A stretch of 64,000 nt of DNA from Candidimonas nitroreducens. Lineage in GTDB: Bacteria; Pseudomonadota; Gammaproteobacteria; Burkholderiales; Burkholderiaceae_B. Under the pieces are notes generated by a model. It had not been told where the DNA came from, searched no databases, and was given only the letters and a program-made list of their open reading frames with translations. Below, one piece after another: positions 41,138 through 49,626 of this stretch (positions within the stretch are counted from its first letter, which is position 1; every line of letters starts with the position of its first letter). The stretch covers positions 103,401-167,400 of the forward strand of contig NZ_NJIH01000013.1 in assembly GCF_002209565.1 (NCBI RefSeq), given 5' to 3'. A program made the position numbers and the translations under genes.

Positions 41138-41613
41138 CTGTGATCGCGTGGGACGGAGAAACCCTGGCGGCGGATAAGCGCGCGGTTGACGGGGCGGGTG
41201 CGATAGCCACCACGACGAAAATCTGGCGCTGCAAGAATGCGCTGTTGGCGGTTACCGGGTCGTGGGATGTTGGGGTGGAAATGCGCGAGTGGTGGGCTAG
41301 CGGTGCTGGCCCTGAGAAGTTCCCCGAGGTCGCTCGTAAGAACGATGCGTCGCTGATCGTTTTCTCAAGCGTTGGCATCGAAGAATACTGCGCGGCGCCG
41401 TACCCGATGCTGATCGAGGACTCCAAGTACGCTGCTGGTACTGGGCGCAAGTATGCCCTGGCGGCCATGGCTTGCGGCAAGTCGGCAATGGAGGCTGTGG
41501 AAATCGCGTGCCGCTTCCAGTCCGACTGTGGCAATGGCGTGGATGTGCTGCGCCTGCACCCCGTCGAGATAGTTCGCGCGAAGCACGACCTCGACACCCT
41601 TCTGAGGAAATAA
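41134..41613 (+). CDS. Phage proteasome/HslV-like Ntn hydrolase
   Basis: The 159-aa product starts MTVIAWDGETLAADKRAVDG, aligning with the mature HslV/proteasome beta start (TTIVAVRR-DG-VLAGD): Thr2 would be the nucleophile after Met removal, and Lys in TTTKIWRCKNALLAVTGS fits the Lys33 position. Phage relatives of proteasome beta subunits exist, with largely unknown roles. It lies in a coupled chain with the putative small terminase and the Acb2/Tad1-like gene, so it may be a maturation protease or defence factor. A non-peptidase Ntn activity is also possible. Confidence 0.7.
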   Translation: MTVIAWDGETLAADKRAVDGAGAIATTTKIWRCKNALLAVTGSWDVGVEMREWWASGAGPEKFPEVARKNDASLIVFSSVGIEEYCAAPYPMLIEDSKYAAGTGRKYALAAMACGKSAMEAVEIACRFQSDCGNGVDVLRLHPVEIVRAKHDLDTLLRK

Positions 41614-41615
41614 CC

Positions 41616-41858
41616 ATGGATCAACAAGTTACTCGTGAACCCACATTCGGTGAACGTGCCGTTGGCCTGACCTTCAACCCTGGCGGCAGCGCGTCGGTGC
41701 ACCTGCTCAAGTCACGCGCCGCGGCGTTTATCGACGAGGCCAACAAGTTGCGCCATGAGACGGATGACCCCGAGGTGGCGCGCATGTGCAACATCGCCAT
41801 CACCGAGGCACAGAGTGCGCAAATGTGGGCCGTCAAGGCTGCGACGTGGCGCGGTTAG
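41616..41858 (+). CDS. Acb2/Tad1-like hairpin-domain protein (anti-CBASS/anti-Thoeris candidate)
   Basis: An 80-aa protein with FGERAVGLTFNPGG, then a helical hairpin (KSRAAAFIDEANKLRHETD and VARMCNIAITEAQSAQMWAVKAATWRG). The second-helix pattern AITEAQSAQMWAVKAATW is, to my recollection, that of small phage proteins assigned to the Acb2/Tad1 domain. Acb2 forms hexamers that sequester cyclic nucleotides, and Tad1 sequesters gcADPR-type signals, blocking CBASS or Thoeris defence. The assignment here is by pattern only. GAGGAAATAACC precedes the ATG. Confidence 0.55.
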   Translation: MDQQVTREPTFGERAVGLTFNPGGSASVHLLKSRAAAFIDEANKLRHETDDPEVARMCNIAITEAQSAQMWAVKAATWRG

Positions 41859-41969
41859 GTGCGGTGCAGAAAAAAGCCCCAGGGGTTACCCAGGGCAAGC
41901 GGAAGTACTGCGAGGGCATCCTAGCATGCACCCATCGGCTGTTCACCTGGCAATACTGACAGGGTGGTG

Positions 41970-43358
41970 ATGTCGGGAACCATCGTCACCAACTACACCG
42001 CGCCGCCCACCATTGCGCGGTTCATGGCCAGCGACGCGCCGGTGCGCCTGTTGTTGGGGCCGATTGGTTCGGGCAAGTCCACGGGCAACATCATCGAGAT
42101 CGCGCGCCGTGCGCGCCAGCAGTCGCCTGGCCGAGACGGCATCCGACGCACCCGCTGGGCCATCGTGCGCTCCACCAAGCAGCAGTTGAAGGACACGACG
42201 CTAAAGTCCTGGTTGGAGTGGTTCCCCGACGGTGTGGCGGGGCGCTGGCACGAGAGCAACATGACCTACACGCTGCGCTTTGGCGACGTGGTGGCCGAGG
42301 TCATGTTCCGTGCCCTGGATGACCCCGAGGACGTGCGCCGGTTGCTGTCGTTGGAGTTGACCGGTGCGTTCGTCAACGAGGCCCGCGAGACACCGCTGGA
42401 GATCATCACCGCATTGCGCTCGCGCGTGGGTCGCTACCCGAGCAAGAAAGAGGGTGGGCCGACGTGGTACGGGCTCATCATGGATACCAATCCGCCCTCG
42501 ACGGATCATTGGGTCTATGAAAAGTTCGAGCAGGAAAAGCCGGCCGGCTGGGAAATCTTCAAGCAGCCTGGCAGCCTGGATCCTGCCGCCGAGAACCTGG
42601 AAAATCTGCCGGCGACGTATTACCAAGACCTCATGGAGGGCGCCGATGAGGACTGGATCAACGTTCATGTGCACGCAAAGTATGGGCGTTCCAAGGCAGG
42701 GCTGCCGGTCTACGAGAAAACGTTCGTGCCGGATTTCCACACGCGCGATGAGTTGAACGTGGTGGGTGGCACGCCTGTCATCATCGGCATGGACTTTGGG
42801 CGCACGCCGGCTGCGGCGCTCTACCAGCGCGATGCGCGCGGGCGCGTGCTGCTGCAGGATGAGCTGGTGAGCGAGAACATGGGCCTGGAGCGCTTCATCG
42901 ACCTCAAGGTGAGGCCACTGCTGGCTGACCGCTACCCAGGGTTTCGTGTGGCCATCGCGGGTGATCCAGCTGGCTGGGCAAAAAGCCAGATCAACGAGCA
43001 GAGCTGCGCGGACATCATCAAGGCAATGGGGTATGTCGCAGTGCGCCCACCGACCAACGACATCGCACCACGCCTTGGTGCGGTGGAAAAATTGCTGGCT
43101 CAGCAGATCGACGGCGAGGCCATGTTCCTCATCAACAAGTCGCGCTGCCCCACCATCGTGGCGGGGTTCGAGCATGGCTATCGGTACAAGCGCAAGCGCG
43201 ATGGCCAGTACGAGGAAACCCCCGAGAAGAATCGGTTCAGTCATCCGCACGACGCCGTGCAGTACGGCGCGTTGGTGGTCGACGCCGCCGGTGACCTGGC
43301 TAAAGGGTTGGGTGCGGTGCGCGTGGTGCAGCAGGTTGACATGCGTGGTTGGGTTTAA
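41970..43358 (+). CDS. terL: Terminase large subunit
   Basis: 462 aa. Walker A is GPIGSGKST near residue 32, Walker B LTGAFVNEARE near 133, and the RNase H-type nuclease acidic residues lie in GMDFGRTPAA, AGDPAG and SHPHDAVQYGAL. It is the packaging motor that pumps DNA into the prohead and cuts it. The start is taken at ATG 41970 with AGGGTGGTG upstream; two in-frame GTGs just before it are possible. A B-type palindrome begins right at the stop codon. Confidence 0.9.
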   Translation: MSGTIVTNYTAPPTIARFMASDAPVRLLLGPIGSGKSTGNIIEIARRARQQSPGRDGIRRTRWAIVRSTKQQLKDTTLKSWLEWFPDGVAGRWHESNMTYTLRFGDVVAEVMFRALDDPEDVRRLLSLELTGAFVNEARETPLEIITALRSRVGRYPSKKEGGPTWYGLIMDTNPPSTDHWVYEKFEQEKPAGWEIFKQPGSLDPAAENLENLPATYYQDLMEGADEDWINVHVHAKYGRSKAGLPVYEKTFVPDFHTRDELNVVGGTPVIIGMDFGRTPAAALYQRDARGRVLLQDELVSENMGLERFIDLKVRPLLADRYPGFRVAIAGDPAGWAKSQINEQSCADIIKAMGYVAVRPPTNDIAPRLGAVEKLLAQQIDGEAMFLINKSRCPTIVAGFEHGYRYKRKRDGQYEETPEKNRFSHPHDAVQYGALVVDAAGDLAKGLGAVRVVQQVDMRGWV

Positions 43359-43377
43359 GTTACCATCAAGATGGTAA
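43359..43377. promoter_or_regulatory. Palindrome B before the portal gene
   Basis: GTTACCATCAAGATGGTAA, directly followed by AAATTGTCTGAATGT. TAAAAT next to the right arm could act as a -10 box, but no good -35 box is seen 17-18 bases upstream. Confidence 0.6.
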
Positions 43378-43423
43378 AATTGTCTGAATGTGTTGCCTAC
43401 GGCTGCGGCCGGGGGGATTAGCT

Positions 43424-45520
43424 ATGGACAGTAGCCGTGGATTGCTGCGGGTCGTATCGAACGACGAGTTGACGCGCCGAGAGCAGGCTGCTGCCCAGGC
43501 GCAGCGCGATAGTGAGCGCGATAAACAGGAAGTCCTGACGGGCCTGGCGGGCTACATCATGCCACTGTGGGAAGACGCCAAGCGGGCAAAAGAGGAAATT
43601 CGGCCTCGACTACTGGCGAGCTTGCGCCAGCGCCGCGGCGAGTATGAGCCCGACAAACTGTCGCAGATCAAGCAGGTGGGCGGCTCGCAGATCTTCATGA
43701 TGATCTCGTCGGTGAAGTGCCGCGCCGCGGCGTCCTGGTTGCGCGACGCGCTCCTGGGGCAGGGTAGTGACAAGCCGTGGACGGTATCGCCCACGCCCAA
43801 CCCGCAGCTGCCGGACGACTCAGAGCAGCAGCTGGCGATGAAGGTTGGCCAGGAGGTGGGAATGCTGCGTGCTATGGGGGTGGACATGCCGCCCGACATG
43901 GTGGCGCAGCGCCTGGACGCGGCGCGCGAGTCATTGAAGGCCAAGCTGCGCGAGCAGGCCCGGCTTAAGGCCGAGGACACCGAGCGCATCCTGGAGGACG
44001 AGCTGATTGAGGGCGGTTTTATTGAAGCACTGGATCAGTTCATCGACGACTTTGTGACCTACCCGGCGGCTATCCTGAAAGGGCCAGTCATTCACCGCGA
44101 GCCTACGCTGACCTGGCAGAAGATGTCAGGGGGCGCCAATGCGCTGCCGCGCTGGGTACCGGTCGTCGAGGACAAGCTTGTCAAGCGCTGGTATCGGGTT
44201 GACCCGTTTAAGTTCTATCCTGCCTCATGGGCCACGGATGTGGACAACGGATACTGCTTCGAGCATCACCGCCTCACGCGCGACGCGCTTTATGCCATGA
44301 TTGGCTCGCCCGGCTATGACGAAGAAGCCATACGCAGCGTGCTCCAGGAGTTCGATGGGCTGCAGAACTGGCTGGGCATCAACGGGTATAACACTGCCGA
44401 CCAGATCAACCAACCCGAGCAGCTACTGTCTACTGGTGGCCCCGCCGACGCCCTGGAGTTCTTTGGCCAGGTTCCGGGAAAATATCTGATTGAGTGGGGC
44501 GTGGATGACCCGCAGGTCGACGACCCCGACAAAGCGTACAACGTCAACCTCTGGATGATTGGTCGCTGGATCATCAAGGCCACGATCAACCCGGATCCCC
44601 TGGGTAAGAAGCCTTATCGGCGCGCATGCTACGAGGAAATCCCCGGCGCGTTCTGGGGCAATGGTGTACCCGACCTGATCCGTGATACACAGGATGTGTG
44701 TAATGCCGCAGCGCGCTCGCTGGTTAACAACATGGCGATATCGTCCGGGCCGCAGGTAGGCGTGAATACAGACCGCATGCCGGTGGGCGCCAACGTGACA
44801 CAGCTCTACCCCTGGAAGGTTCACCAGTTCACGTCGAGCCCGATGGGCAGCACCGAGCAGCCCATCTATTTCTTCCAGCCGCAAAGCAACGCCATGGATT
44901 TGGTGAACGTGTTTACGTTCTTCTCGAACCTGGCCGATGAGTACAGCGGGCTGCCGAAGTACATGACGGGCGACACCAAGATCGGTGGGGCGGGCCGCAC
45001 GTCCTCGGGCCTGAGCATGCTGGTGGGTAATGCAAACCGGTTGATGAAATCGGTGCTAGGGGGTGTGGATCGTGTCATCGTCGACGTGCTGGAAAGTCTG
45101 CACTCGTGGTTGATGCAGTTCGCATTTAATGAATACCCTGAGCTTGAGGGGGATATCCGCATCGTGGCGCGCGGCTCGGCTTCGGTGATGGCCCGCGAGC
45201 AGCTTGCACAGCGGCGCAACGAGTTCCTGCAAGCGACGGCCAACCCGGTCGACATGCAGGTTATTGGCCCTGATGGTCGGGCATACCTGCTGCGCGAGCA
45301 GGCCAAGAGCCTGGAGCTTGATACCGATAAGATTGTGCCGGATCACCCGCAGCAGCCCATGGCGCCTCAGCTCCCTCAACCTGGTCAGCCGGGCCTGGGT
45401 GAAATGCCTGGGCGGCCGGGCCAGCCAGCTATGCTGCCGATGGGTAATGGCGGTTCGCCGCCGGCGCCTCCACAGAATGGTAGGCCCATCGGTGCGCTGA
45501 CTGATCGAATTGTCGCTTGA
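43424..45520 (+). CDS. Portal protein
   Basis: A 698-aa portal of the P22-gp1-like group. Diagnostic stretches are KVKCRAAASWLRDALLG-type membrane-free helices near residue 100, RVDPFKFYPASWATDVDNG, GNGVPDLIRDTQDVCNAAARSLVNNMA near 430, and a C-terminal Pro/Gln-rich tail. It forms the ring at the DNA entry vertex. The start MDSSRG follows GGGGGGATTAG; an upstream start would add 12 unconserved residues. The length is typical of podovirus portals, larger than most siphovirus ones. Confidence 0.88.
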   Translation: MDSSRGLLRVVSNDELTRREQAAAQAQRDSERDKQEVLTGLAGYIMPLWEDAKRAKEEIRPRLLASLRQRRGEYEPDKLSQIKQVGGSQIFMMISSVKCRAAASWLRDALLGQGSDKPWTVSPTPNPQLPDDSEQQLAMKVGQEVGMLRAMGVDMPPDMVAQRLDAARESLKAKLREQARLKAEDTERILEDELIEGGFIEALDQFIDDFVTYPAAILKGPVIHREPTLTWQKMSGGANALPRWVPVVEDKLVKRWYRVDPFKFYPASWATDVDNGYCFEHHRLTRDALYAMIGSPGYDEEAIRSVLQEFDGLQNWLGINGYNTADQINQPEQLLSTGGPADALEFFGQVPGKYLIEWGVDDPQVDDPDKAYNVNLWMIGRWIIKATINPDPLGKKPYRRACYEEIPGAFWGNGVPDLIRDTQDVCNAAARSLVNNMAISSGPQVGVNTDRMPVGANVTQLYPWKVHQFTSSPMGSTEQPIYFFQPQSNAMDLVNVFTFFSNLADEYSGLPKYMTGDTKIGGAGRTSSGLSMLVGNANRLMKSVLGGVDRVIVDVLESLHSWLMQFAFNEYPELEGDIRIVARGSASVMAREQLAQRRNEFLQATANPVDMQVIGPDGRAYLLREQAKSLELDTDKIVPDHPQQPMAPQLPQPGQPGLGEMPGRPGQPAMLPMGNGGSPPAPPQNGRPIGALTDRIVA

Positions 45521-45546
45521 CTGCGTTACCATCATGATGGTATAAA
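45517..45546 (+). promoter_or_regulatory. Sigma70-type promoter with palindrome B in its spacer
   Basis: TTGACT at 45517-45522 and TATAAA at 45541-45546 are 18 bp apart, and the perfect palindrome TTACCATCATGATGGTA fills the spacer and runs into the -10 box. It lies directly in front of the gene at 45554. A protein bound to the palindrome would block or remodel this promoter. Confidence 0.65.
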
Positions 45547-45553
45547 GCTTTAA

Positions 45554-45781
45554 ATGCTAGTCAAACCTAACCCTGACACCCTCACAGCACTTGGCCGTAT
45601 CGGCAAGACCGCAGAGTGGGGAATCATCGAAGGCTGGCTGCGTGAGAGTCGAGAACGGTACGTCAATGCCAGCCTCGACCCTGACCCAGCGCGAAGCCGG
45701 CAGATGCAAGGTGCCATGGTGGCCATTGACGAGCTACTCGTGACTATCCGAGCGGCTGTGGATCTCACCACACGCAGATAA
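45554..45781 (+). CDS. Small phage protein (75 aa)
   Basis: MLVKPNPDTLTALGRIGKTAEWGIIEGWLRESRERY at the start, then a helical end (MQGAMVAIDELLVTIRAAVDLTTRR). Short helical proteins of this kind often stand between portal and scaffold genes. The transcript from the promoter above would begin only a few bases from the ATG, implying a leaderless or very short leader. Function unknown. Confidence 0.6.
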   Translation: MLVKPNPDTLTALGRIGKTAEWGIIEGWLRESRERYVNASLDPDPARSRQMQGAMVAIDELLVTIRAAVDLTTRR

Positions 45782-45798
45782 CCACATAGGTCATTTTT

Positions 45799-46809
45799 AT
45801 GGCAATTCCAGATCAGGTGCGTCGGCAAGCCGAGCGTGCTAACGAACTTCTCAGCCAGGCCAATGGCCCCAGCGGAGAGCCCGAGGAAATTCCTCCCGCA
45901 CCGCCCGAGTCCCCGCCCGAGGAAGTGAAGCCCATAGAACCTGCGGCACCTACGCCGCCCCCTCCCGCCGAGCCTGCGGAACCCCCCCAAGATCCTGAGC
46001 CTGTCCCCGCTGCTGAAAACTGGGAGCACAAGTACAAGACCTTGCAAGGTGTGTTCAACGCAGAGACAGGACGGTTGCATGCTGAGCTGAAGGTCTACAA
46101 AGATCGCGCTACTGCACTTGAGCAGGCCGCCGCTCAGCCCGCTGCACCGCCCGCGCCGGCACCGACCCCCGCGCCCTTGGTTACCGACAAGGATGTTGAG
46201 ACGTATGGGCCGGAGCTGATGGATGTCATTGGCCGCAAGGCCCAGGAAATTGCAGATGGCATCGTCGCAAAGCGGTTGGAGGAACTGAAGCCCACGCTGG
46301 AGCAGACCAATGAGCGCATCGGCAAAGCCGAGGCACAGGTCTACCAGACGGCCCAGGACAGGTTCTTTGGTGAGCTAGCAAAAGCGGTTCCTGACTACAA
46401 GCAGGTGAATGGAGATCCCAAGTGGTTGGCGTGGCTGCAGGAAGTAGATCCCTTGAGTGGGGTGCAGCGCCAGGCCTACTTGGACACGGCAGCAGGCAGT
46501 CTTGACCACGCTCGCGTGGCAACCCTGTTCACCGCGTTCAAGAAAGCCGCTGGGGTTGAAGCACCACCTGCTGAGCCCAGTCCTGCTTCCGCACCGACCC
46601 CTGGAACGCCGCCTCTATCGCCATCCCCTCGGGCTGTGGGTGTTGCCGTAGCGCAGACCCCCCGAGAGCCGGACAACAGCGTGAGCAGGTCGGAAATCGA
46701 CGCGCATTACAAGCGTTCCAGTCTCGACCCGAGTTACCGCAAGAGTCCCGAGCACCAGGCCATGGAGGCACGCATCGCTGCAGCGATGGCCAGTGGTCGA
46801 ATCCGATAG
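45799..46809 (+). CDS. Scaffold-like phage protein
   Basis: 336 aa: a Pro/Glu-rich low-complexity lead (residues 25-75), a long coiled coil (ENWEHKYKTLQGVFNAETGRLHAELKVYKDRATALEQ), a helical core, another Pro/Ala stretch near 250, and a C-terminal basic helix (YRKSPEHQAMEARIAAAMASGRIR). Coiled coil plus basic C-terminal helix and the place directly before the coat gene match scaffolding proteins (inference; no sequence family claimed). Confidence 0.7.
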   Translation: MAIPDQVRRQAERANELLSQANGPSGEPEEIPPAPPESPPEEVKPIEPAAPTPPPPAEPAEPPQDPEPVPAAENWEHKYKTLQGVFNAETGRLHAELKVYKDRATALEQAAAQPAAPPAPAPTPAPLVTDKDVETYGPELMDVIGRKAQEIADGIVAKRLEELKPTLEQTNERIGKAEAQVYQTAQDRFFGELAKAVPDYKQVNGDPKWLAWLQEVDPLSGVQRQAYLDTAAGSLDHARVATLFTAFKKAAGVEAPPAEPSPASAPTPGTPPLSPSPRAVGVAVAQTPREPDNSVSRSEIDAHYKRSSLDPSYRKSPEHQAMEARIAAAMASGRIR

Positions 46810-46831
46810 CGCGCAAGTGCTCCTGAGAACG

Positions 46832-46863
46832 ACGGGCTGGCTTATCGCCGGCCCGTTTTGTTT
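46832..46863 (+). terminator. Intrinsic terminator between scaffold and coat genes
   Basis: ACGGGCTGG pairs with CCGGCCCGT (one G-T pair) across a 7-base loop, followed by TTTGTTT. A leaky terminator here would adjust the scaffold to coat ratio. Confidence 0.7.
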
Positions 46864-46881
46864 CCTCCCAAGGAGCACTCT

Positions 46882-47844
46882 ATGTCTCTTGCAAATGCAT
46901 CCGGCGCACCGTCCTACTCGGACTCGCCCTCTGGCACCCGCACCTTCATCCCGGAGGTTTGGTCGGGCAAGCTGATTGAAAAGTTTTACGACGCCACCGT
47001 CCTGGCCGCGATTTCGAACACCGACTACGAGGGCGAGATCAAAAAGTTCGGCGACAAGGTGAAGATCCGTACGGTGCCCACTGCTGCGATCCGCGACTAC
47101 ACGCGGAACACGGACATCTCCTATGACATGCCCGATGGCGACGTGATCGACCTGGAAATCGACAAGGGTAAGTATTACGCCGCTCAGATCGACGACGTGT
47201 CCGCGTACCAGCAGGACGTGAAGGTGATGGACAAGTGGGCGACCGATGCCTCCGAGCAAATGAAGATCGCCATCGACACCGACGTGCTGGCGGCTACCTA
47301 CACCCAGGTGGACTCGCACAACAAGGGCGCCACGGCGGGCCGCATCGCGAGCAACCTGAATATGGGCACGTCCGCTGCGCCGCGCAGTGTTTCGAGCACC
47401 ACCATTCTGGACGCCATCGTCGACGCTGGCCAGGTGCTGGACGAGCAGAACATCCCCGAGCAAGGCCGCTTCCTGATCGTGCCCGCGTGGGCGCTGTCGC
47501 GCATCAAGAAGTCCGACCTGAAGGATGCGTCGCTGACCGGTGACGGCCAGTCCATCCTGCGCAACGGTCGCGTCGGCATGATCGACCGCTTCACCCTGTA
47601 CCTGTCCAACCTGCTGCCTTCGGCGACGGTGAATCTGGGTACTTCGGGTGCACCCAACAACGTCAAGGCATTCCACCTGCTGGCCGGCCACAAGAACGGC
47701 CTGACCTTCGCGTCGCAGATGACCGAGATGGAAAAGCTGCGCCTCGAAAAGCGCTTTGCCGATGCGGTACGCGGCCTGCAGGTCTATGGCTACAAGGTGA
47801 TTGATCCGACCTGCTTGGTCGACTTGTACGCCTACGCCGCGTAA
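46882..47844 (+). CDS. Major capsid protein
   Basis: 320 aa starting MSLANASGAPSYSDSPSG after AAGGAGCACTCT. The pattern FIPEVWSGKLIEKFYDATVLAAISNTDYEGEIKKFGDKVKIRTVP and a central KGKYYAAQIDDVSAYQQDVKVMDKWATDASEQMKIAIDTDVLA is that of HK97-fold coat proteins of podovirus-like phages; LTFASQMTEMEKLRLEKRFADAVRGLQVYG near the end is also typical. Length is close to the about 330-aa coat protein of Bordetella phage BPP-1, but relatedness was not tested. Confidence 0.85.
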   Translation: MSLANASGAPSYSDSPSGTRTFIPEVWSGKLIEKFYDATVLAAISNTDYEGEIKKFGDKVKIRTVPTAAIRDYTRNTDISYDMPDGDVIDLEIDKGKYYAAQIDDVSAYQQDVKVMDKWATDASEQMKIAIDTDVLAATYTQVDSHNKGATAGRIASNLNMGTSAAPRSVSSTTILDAIVDAGQVLDEQNIPEQGRFLIVPAWALSRIKKSDLKDASLTGDGQSILRNGRVGMIDRFTLYLSNLLPSATVNLGTSGAPNNVKAFHLLAGHKNGLTFASQMTEMEKLRLEKRFADAVRGLQVYGYKVIDPTCLVDLYAYAA

Positions 47845-47909
47845 GCCACACAGCCCACGGAGTGATTCGTCGCCTCGTGGGCTGTCTCGCAAAGAGACTG
47901 GGGAAACGC

Positions 47910-48506
47910 ATGAGTAGGGTCTGGTCTGGCCGCACGGTGGCTTGTATCGCCAGTGGCCCGTCGCTGACGGCGCTCGATGTTGGTCGTGTCGCCGGGTTGC
48001 CCACCGTGGTGACCAACGACACATACCGGATTGTGCCGTTCGCCGACGTGCTGTTTGCCGCTGACCACGGCTGGTGGCAACAGCACTGGCACGGAATAGA
48101 TGTTCGTGCCCAGAAGTGGACGACTAGCGCGCCGGCAGCCAAAGAGTTCGGGCTGCACTTGCTGCCGACCACACGCGGCAACAGTGGTGCCACGGCCATC
48201 CACCTGGCAATGGAGCGCGGCGCTAGCCGAATTCTGCTGCTTGGCTACGACTGCTCTCTTGAGTACGGCTCGCATTGGCACGGTGCTCACGACCGCACAG
48301 ACAACCCGACCGCAGACACCGTGCGCGTCTGGCGTGGGGACTTTAAAGCTGTGGCCGCCGATGCGCTGCGCCGCGGCGTGTCGGTTGTGAATTGCAGCCG
48401 ACACACGGCCCTCGATTGCTTCCCCCTTGGAGATTTGCTCGATGAACTGCGCGTGCTCGACGTTGAGCCCGCGCCGCAACAGGAGAGGGCGCATGTCGTT
48501 GCCTAA
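47910..48506 (+). CDS. DUF115/MptE-like putative transferase in the head module
   Basis: 198 aa. TVACIASGPSLTALDVGRVA, NDTYRIVPFADVLFAADHGWW, the NSGATAIHLAMERGASRILLLGYD core and HWHGAHDRT follow the pattern of DUF115/6-hydroxymethylpterin pyrophosphokinase-like and related glycosyl- or phosphotransferase folds seen in phages. Its reaction is not known. The start MSRVWSGRT follows GGGGAAACGC; a GTG at 47862 is an alternative. It sits between coat and adaptor genes and overlaps the next start, so it is made with the virion proteins. Confidence 0.6.
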   Translation: MSRVWSGRTVACIASGPSLTALDVGRVAGLPTVVTNDTYRIVPFADVLFAADHGWWQQHWHGIDVRAQKWTTSAPAAKEFGLHLLPTTRGNSGATAIHLAMERGASRILLLGYDCSLEYGSHWHGAHDRTDNPTADTVRVWRGDFKAVAADALRRGVSVVNCSRHTALDCFPLGDLLDELRVLDVEPAPQQERAHVVA

Positions 48507-48738
48507 ATTTTTCAAGGACGCGGAAGGCTTTTGCTACACCGCGACGGAGCACCTGGCCAAACTCATGCACTTGACGCCGTGGGACGGCGAGGTCGATGAC
48601 AAGGGATTTGCCGTTGAGCGCAAACCCCGCAAGCCGCGTGCACAAGCGTCCGAGGTTCCGGCCGCAGAAGCGCAACCGCAGGCACCGGAACCGCCTGCTG
48701 AGCCAGCAGCGCCAGCGGCCCCGGAGGGGGTGGAGTAG
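48493..48738 (+). CDS. Small head-module protein (81 aa)
   Basis: MSLPKFFKDAEGFCYTATEHLAKLMHLTPWDGEVDDKG, a compact start, followed by a basic patch (RKPRKPR) and a Pro/Ala/Glu-rich tail. GGAGAGGGCGC precedes the ATG, which lies inside the end of the previous gene. Such short proteins beside the coat gene may be minor capsid or cement parts, but nothing diagnostic is seen. Confidence 0.6.
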   Translation: MSLPKFFKDAEGFCYTATEHLAKLMHLTPWDGEVDDKGFAVERKPRKPRAQASEVPAAEAQPQAPEPPAEPAAPAAPEGVE

Positions 48739-48741
48739 GCC

Positions 48742-49368
48742 ATGGCCAAGCTCGACACGCTCCTGACTCGTGTGCTTGATGAGTTTCCCGCCGTCGCCCA
48801 GACGGTGGCACTGCGCGCGCTCTCGGATGCCACGAAAGAGTTTTGTACTCGCTCCGGGGCGTGGCAGGACAGTCTTGACCCCATCGCCATCGTTGCAGGC
48901 CAGGACACGTATGACGTGAGCCTGGACACCGGACTGCAGCTAGTTGCGTTGGTGGATGTCCGCGTTGACGGCAAGAAGGTCTATCCGGTTGCTACTGAGC
49001 TGGCGCGCCTGCGCGATAACACGCCCGGCAATGGTAGCCCTCGTGGCTACGTTCAGTGGGGGCCGTCGACCATCGAGCTGATCCGCCCGCCCGCTGACGC
49101 CGCACAGCTCACCGTCAAGGCGGCGCTCACGCTCGCTCTTGGCAATACGTCCGTAGATGTCACGGATTCCGTGCTCGATGAGTACGGCGAGTACATCGCC
49201 TGCGGCGCGAAAGCCCGCCTTGTCCGCCAGAGCAACCAGCCCTGGTATGCCCCCGACGCCGTGACCGGCTACGCCGGCCCTTTCTACGACGCCATCAACA
49301 ACGCAAAACGTCGCGCGAACACCGCACTCGGTTCGGCCGAGGTGCAGGTGCAGATGCGCGAGTGGTGA
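48742..49368 (+). CDS. Head-tail adaptor-like phage protein (208 aa)
   Basis: ALRALSDATKEFCTRSGAWQDSLDPIAIVAGQDTYDVSL begins with a helix and strand layout common to connector proteins of podoviruses, and GEYIACGAKARLVRQSNQPWYAPD occurs in the same family. It would stack under the portal ring. GGAGTAGGCC precedes the ATG. The later gene at 54750 has a similar fold pattern, so the two may be paralogues or two successive rings. Confidence 0.7.
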   Translation: MAKLDTLLTRVLDEFPAVAQTVALRALSDATKEFCTRSGAWQDSLDPIAIVAGQDTYDVSLDTGLQLVALVDVRVDGKKVYPVATELARLRDNTPGNGSPRGYVQWGPSTIELIRPPADAAQLTVKAALTLALGNTSVDVTDSVLDEYGEYIACGAKARLVRQSNQPWYAPDAVTGYAGPFYDAINNAKRRANTALGSAEVQVQMREW

Positions 49369-49380
49369 AGGAGTTTAGCC

Positions 49381-49611
49381 ATGGCAACCAGCAAACCGAA
49401 AGCCAAGACCCTGCCGGTGGGCACGCCAGTCGGATTCAAGTACCGCGGCGCGAAAAGTCCCCACGGCACTGTGGCGGGCGTTGTGCACCAGGGAACCACA
49501 TCGGCCACCACGATGTACAGCGTGCGACCTGCAAAGGACAGCCGCCATCCGGGCGAGCCCGCCCTTATCCATCGGCGCGGCGACAAGCTGCACCGCCGCA
49601 GCGGCAGCTAA
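49381..49611 (+). CDS. Small basic phage protein (76 aa)
   Basis: KTLPVGTPVGFKYRGAKSPHGTVAGVVHQGTTSATTMYSVRPA, then IHRRGDKLHRRSGS. The strand pattern VGTPVGFKYRG...HGTVAGVV...YSV...HRRGDKL suggests a small Tudor/SH3-like barrel. AAGGAGTTTAGCC precedes the ATG. Its role between adaptor and fibre genes is unknown. Confidence 0.6.
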   Translation: MATSKPKAKTLPVGTPVGFKYRGAKSPHGTVAGVVHQGTTSATTMYSVRPAKDSRHPGEPALIHRRGDKLHRRSGS

Positions 49612-49626
49612 TTGTAGGGAGCACAC

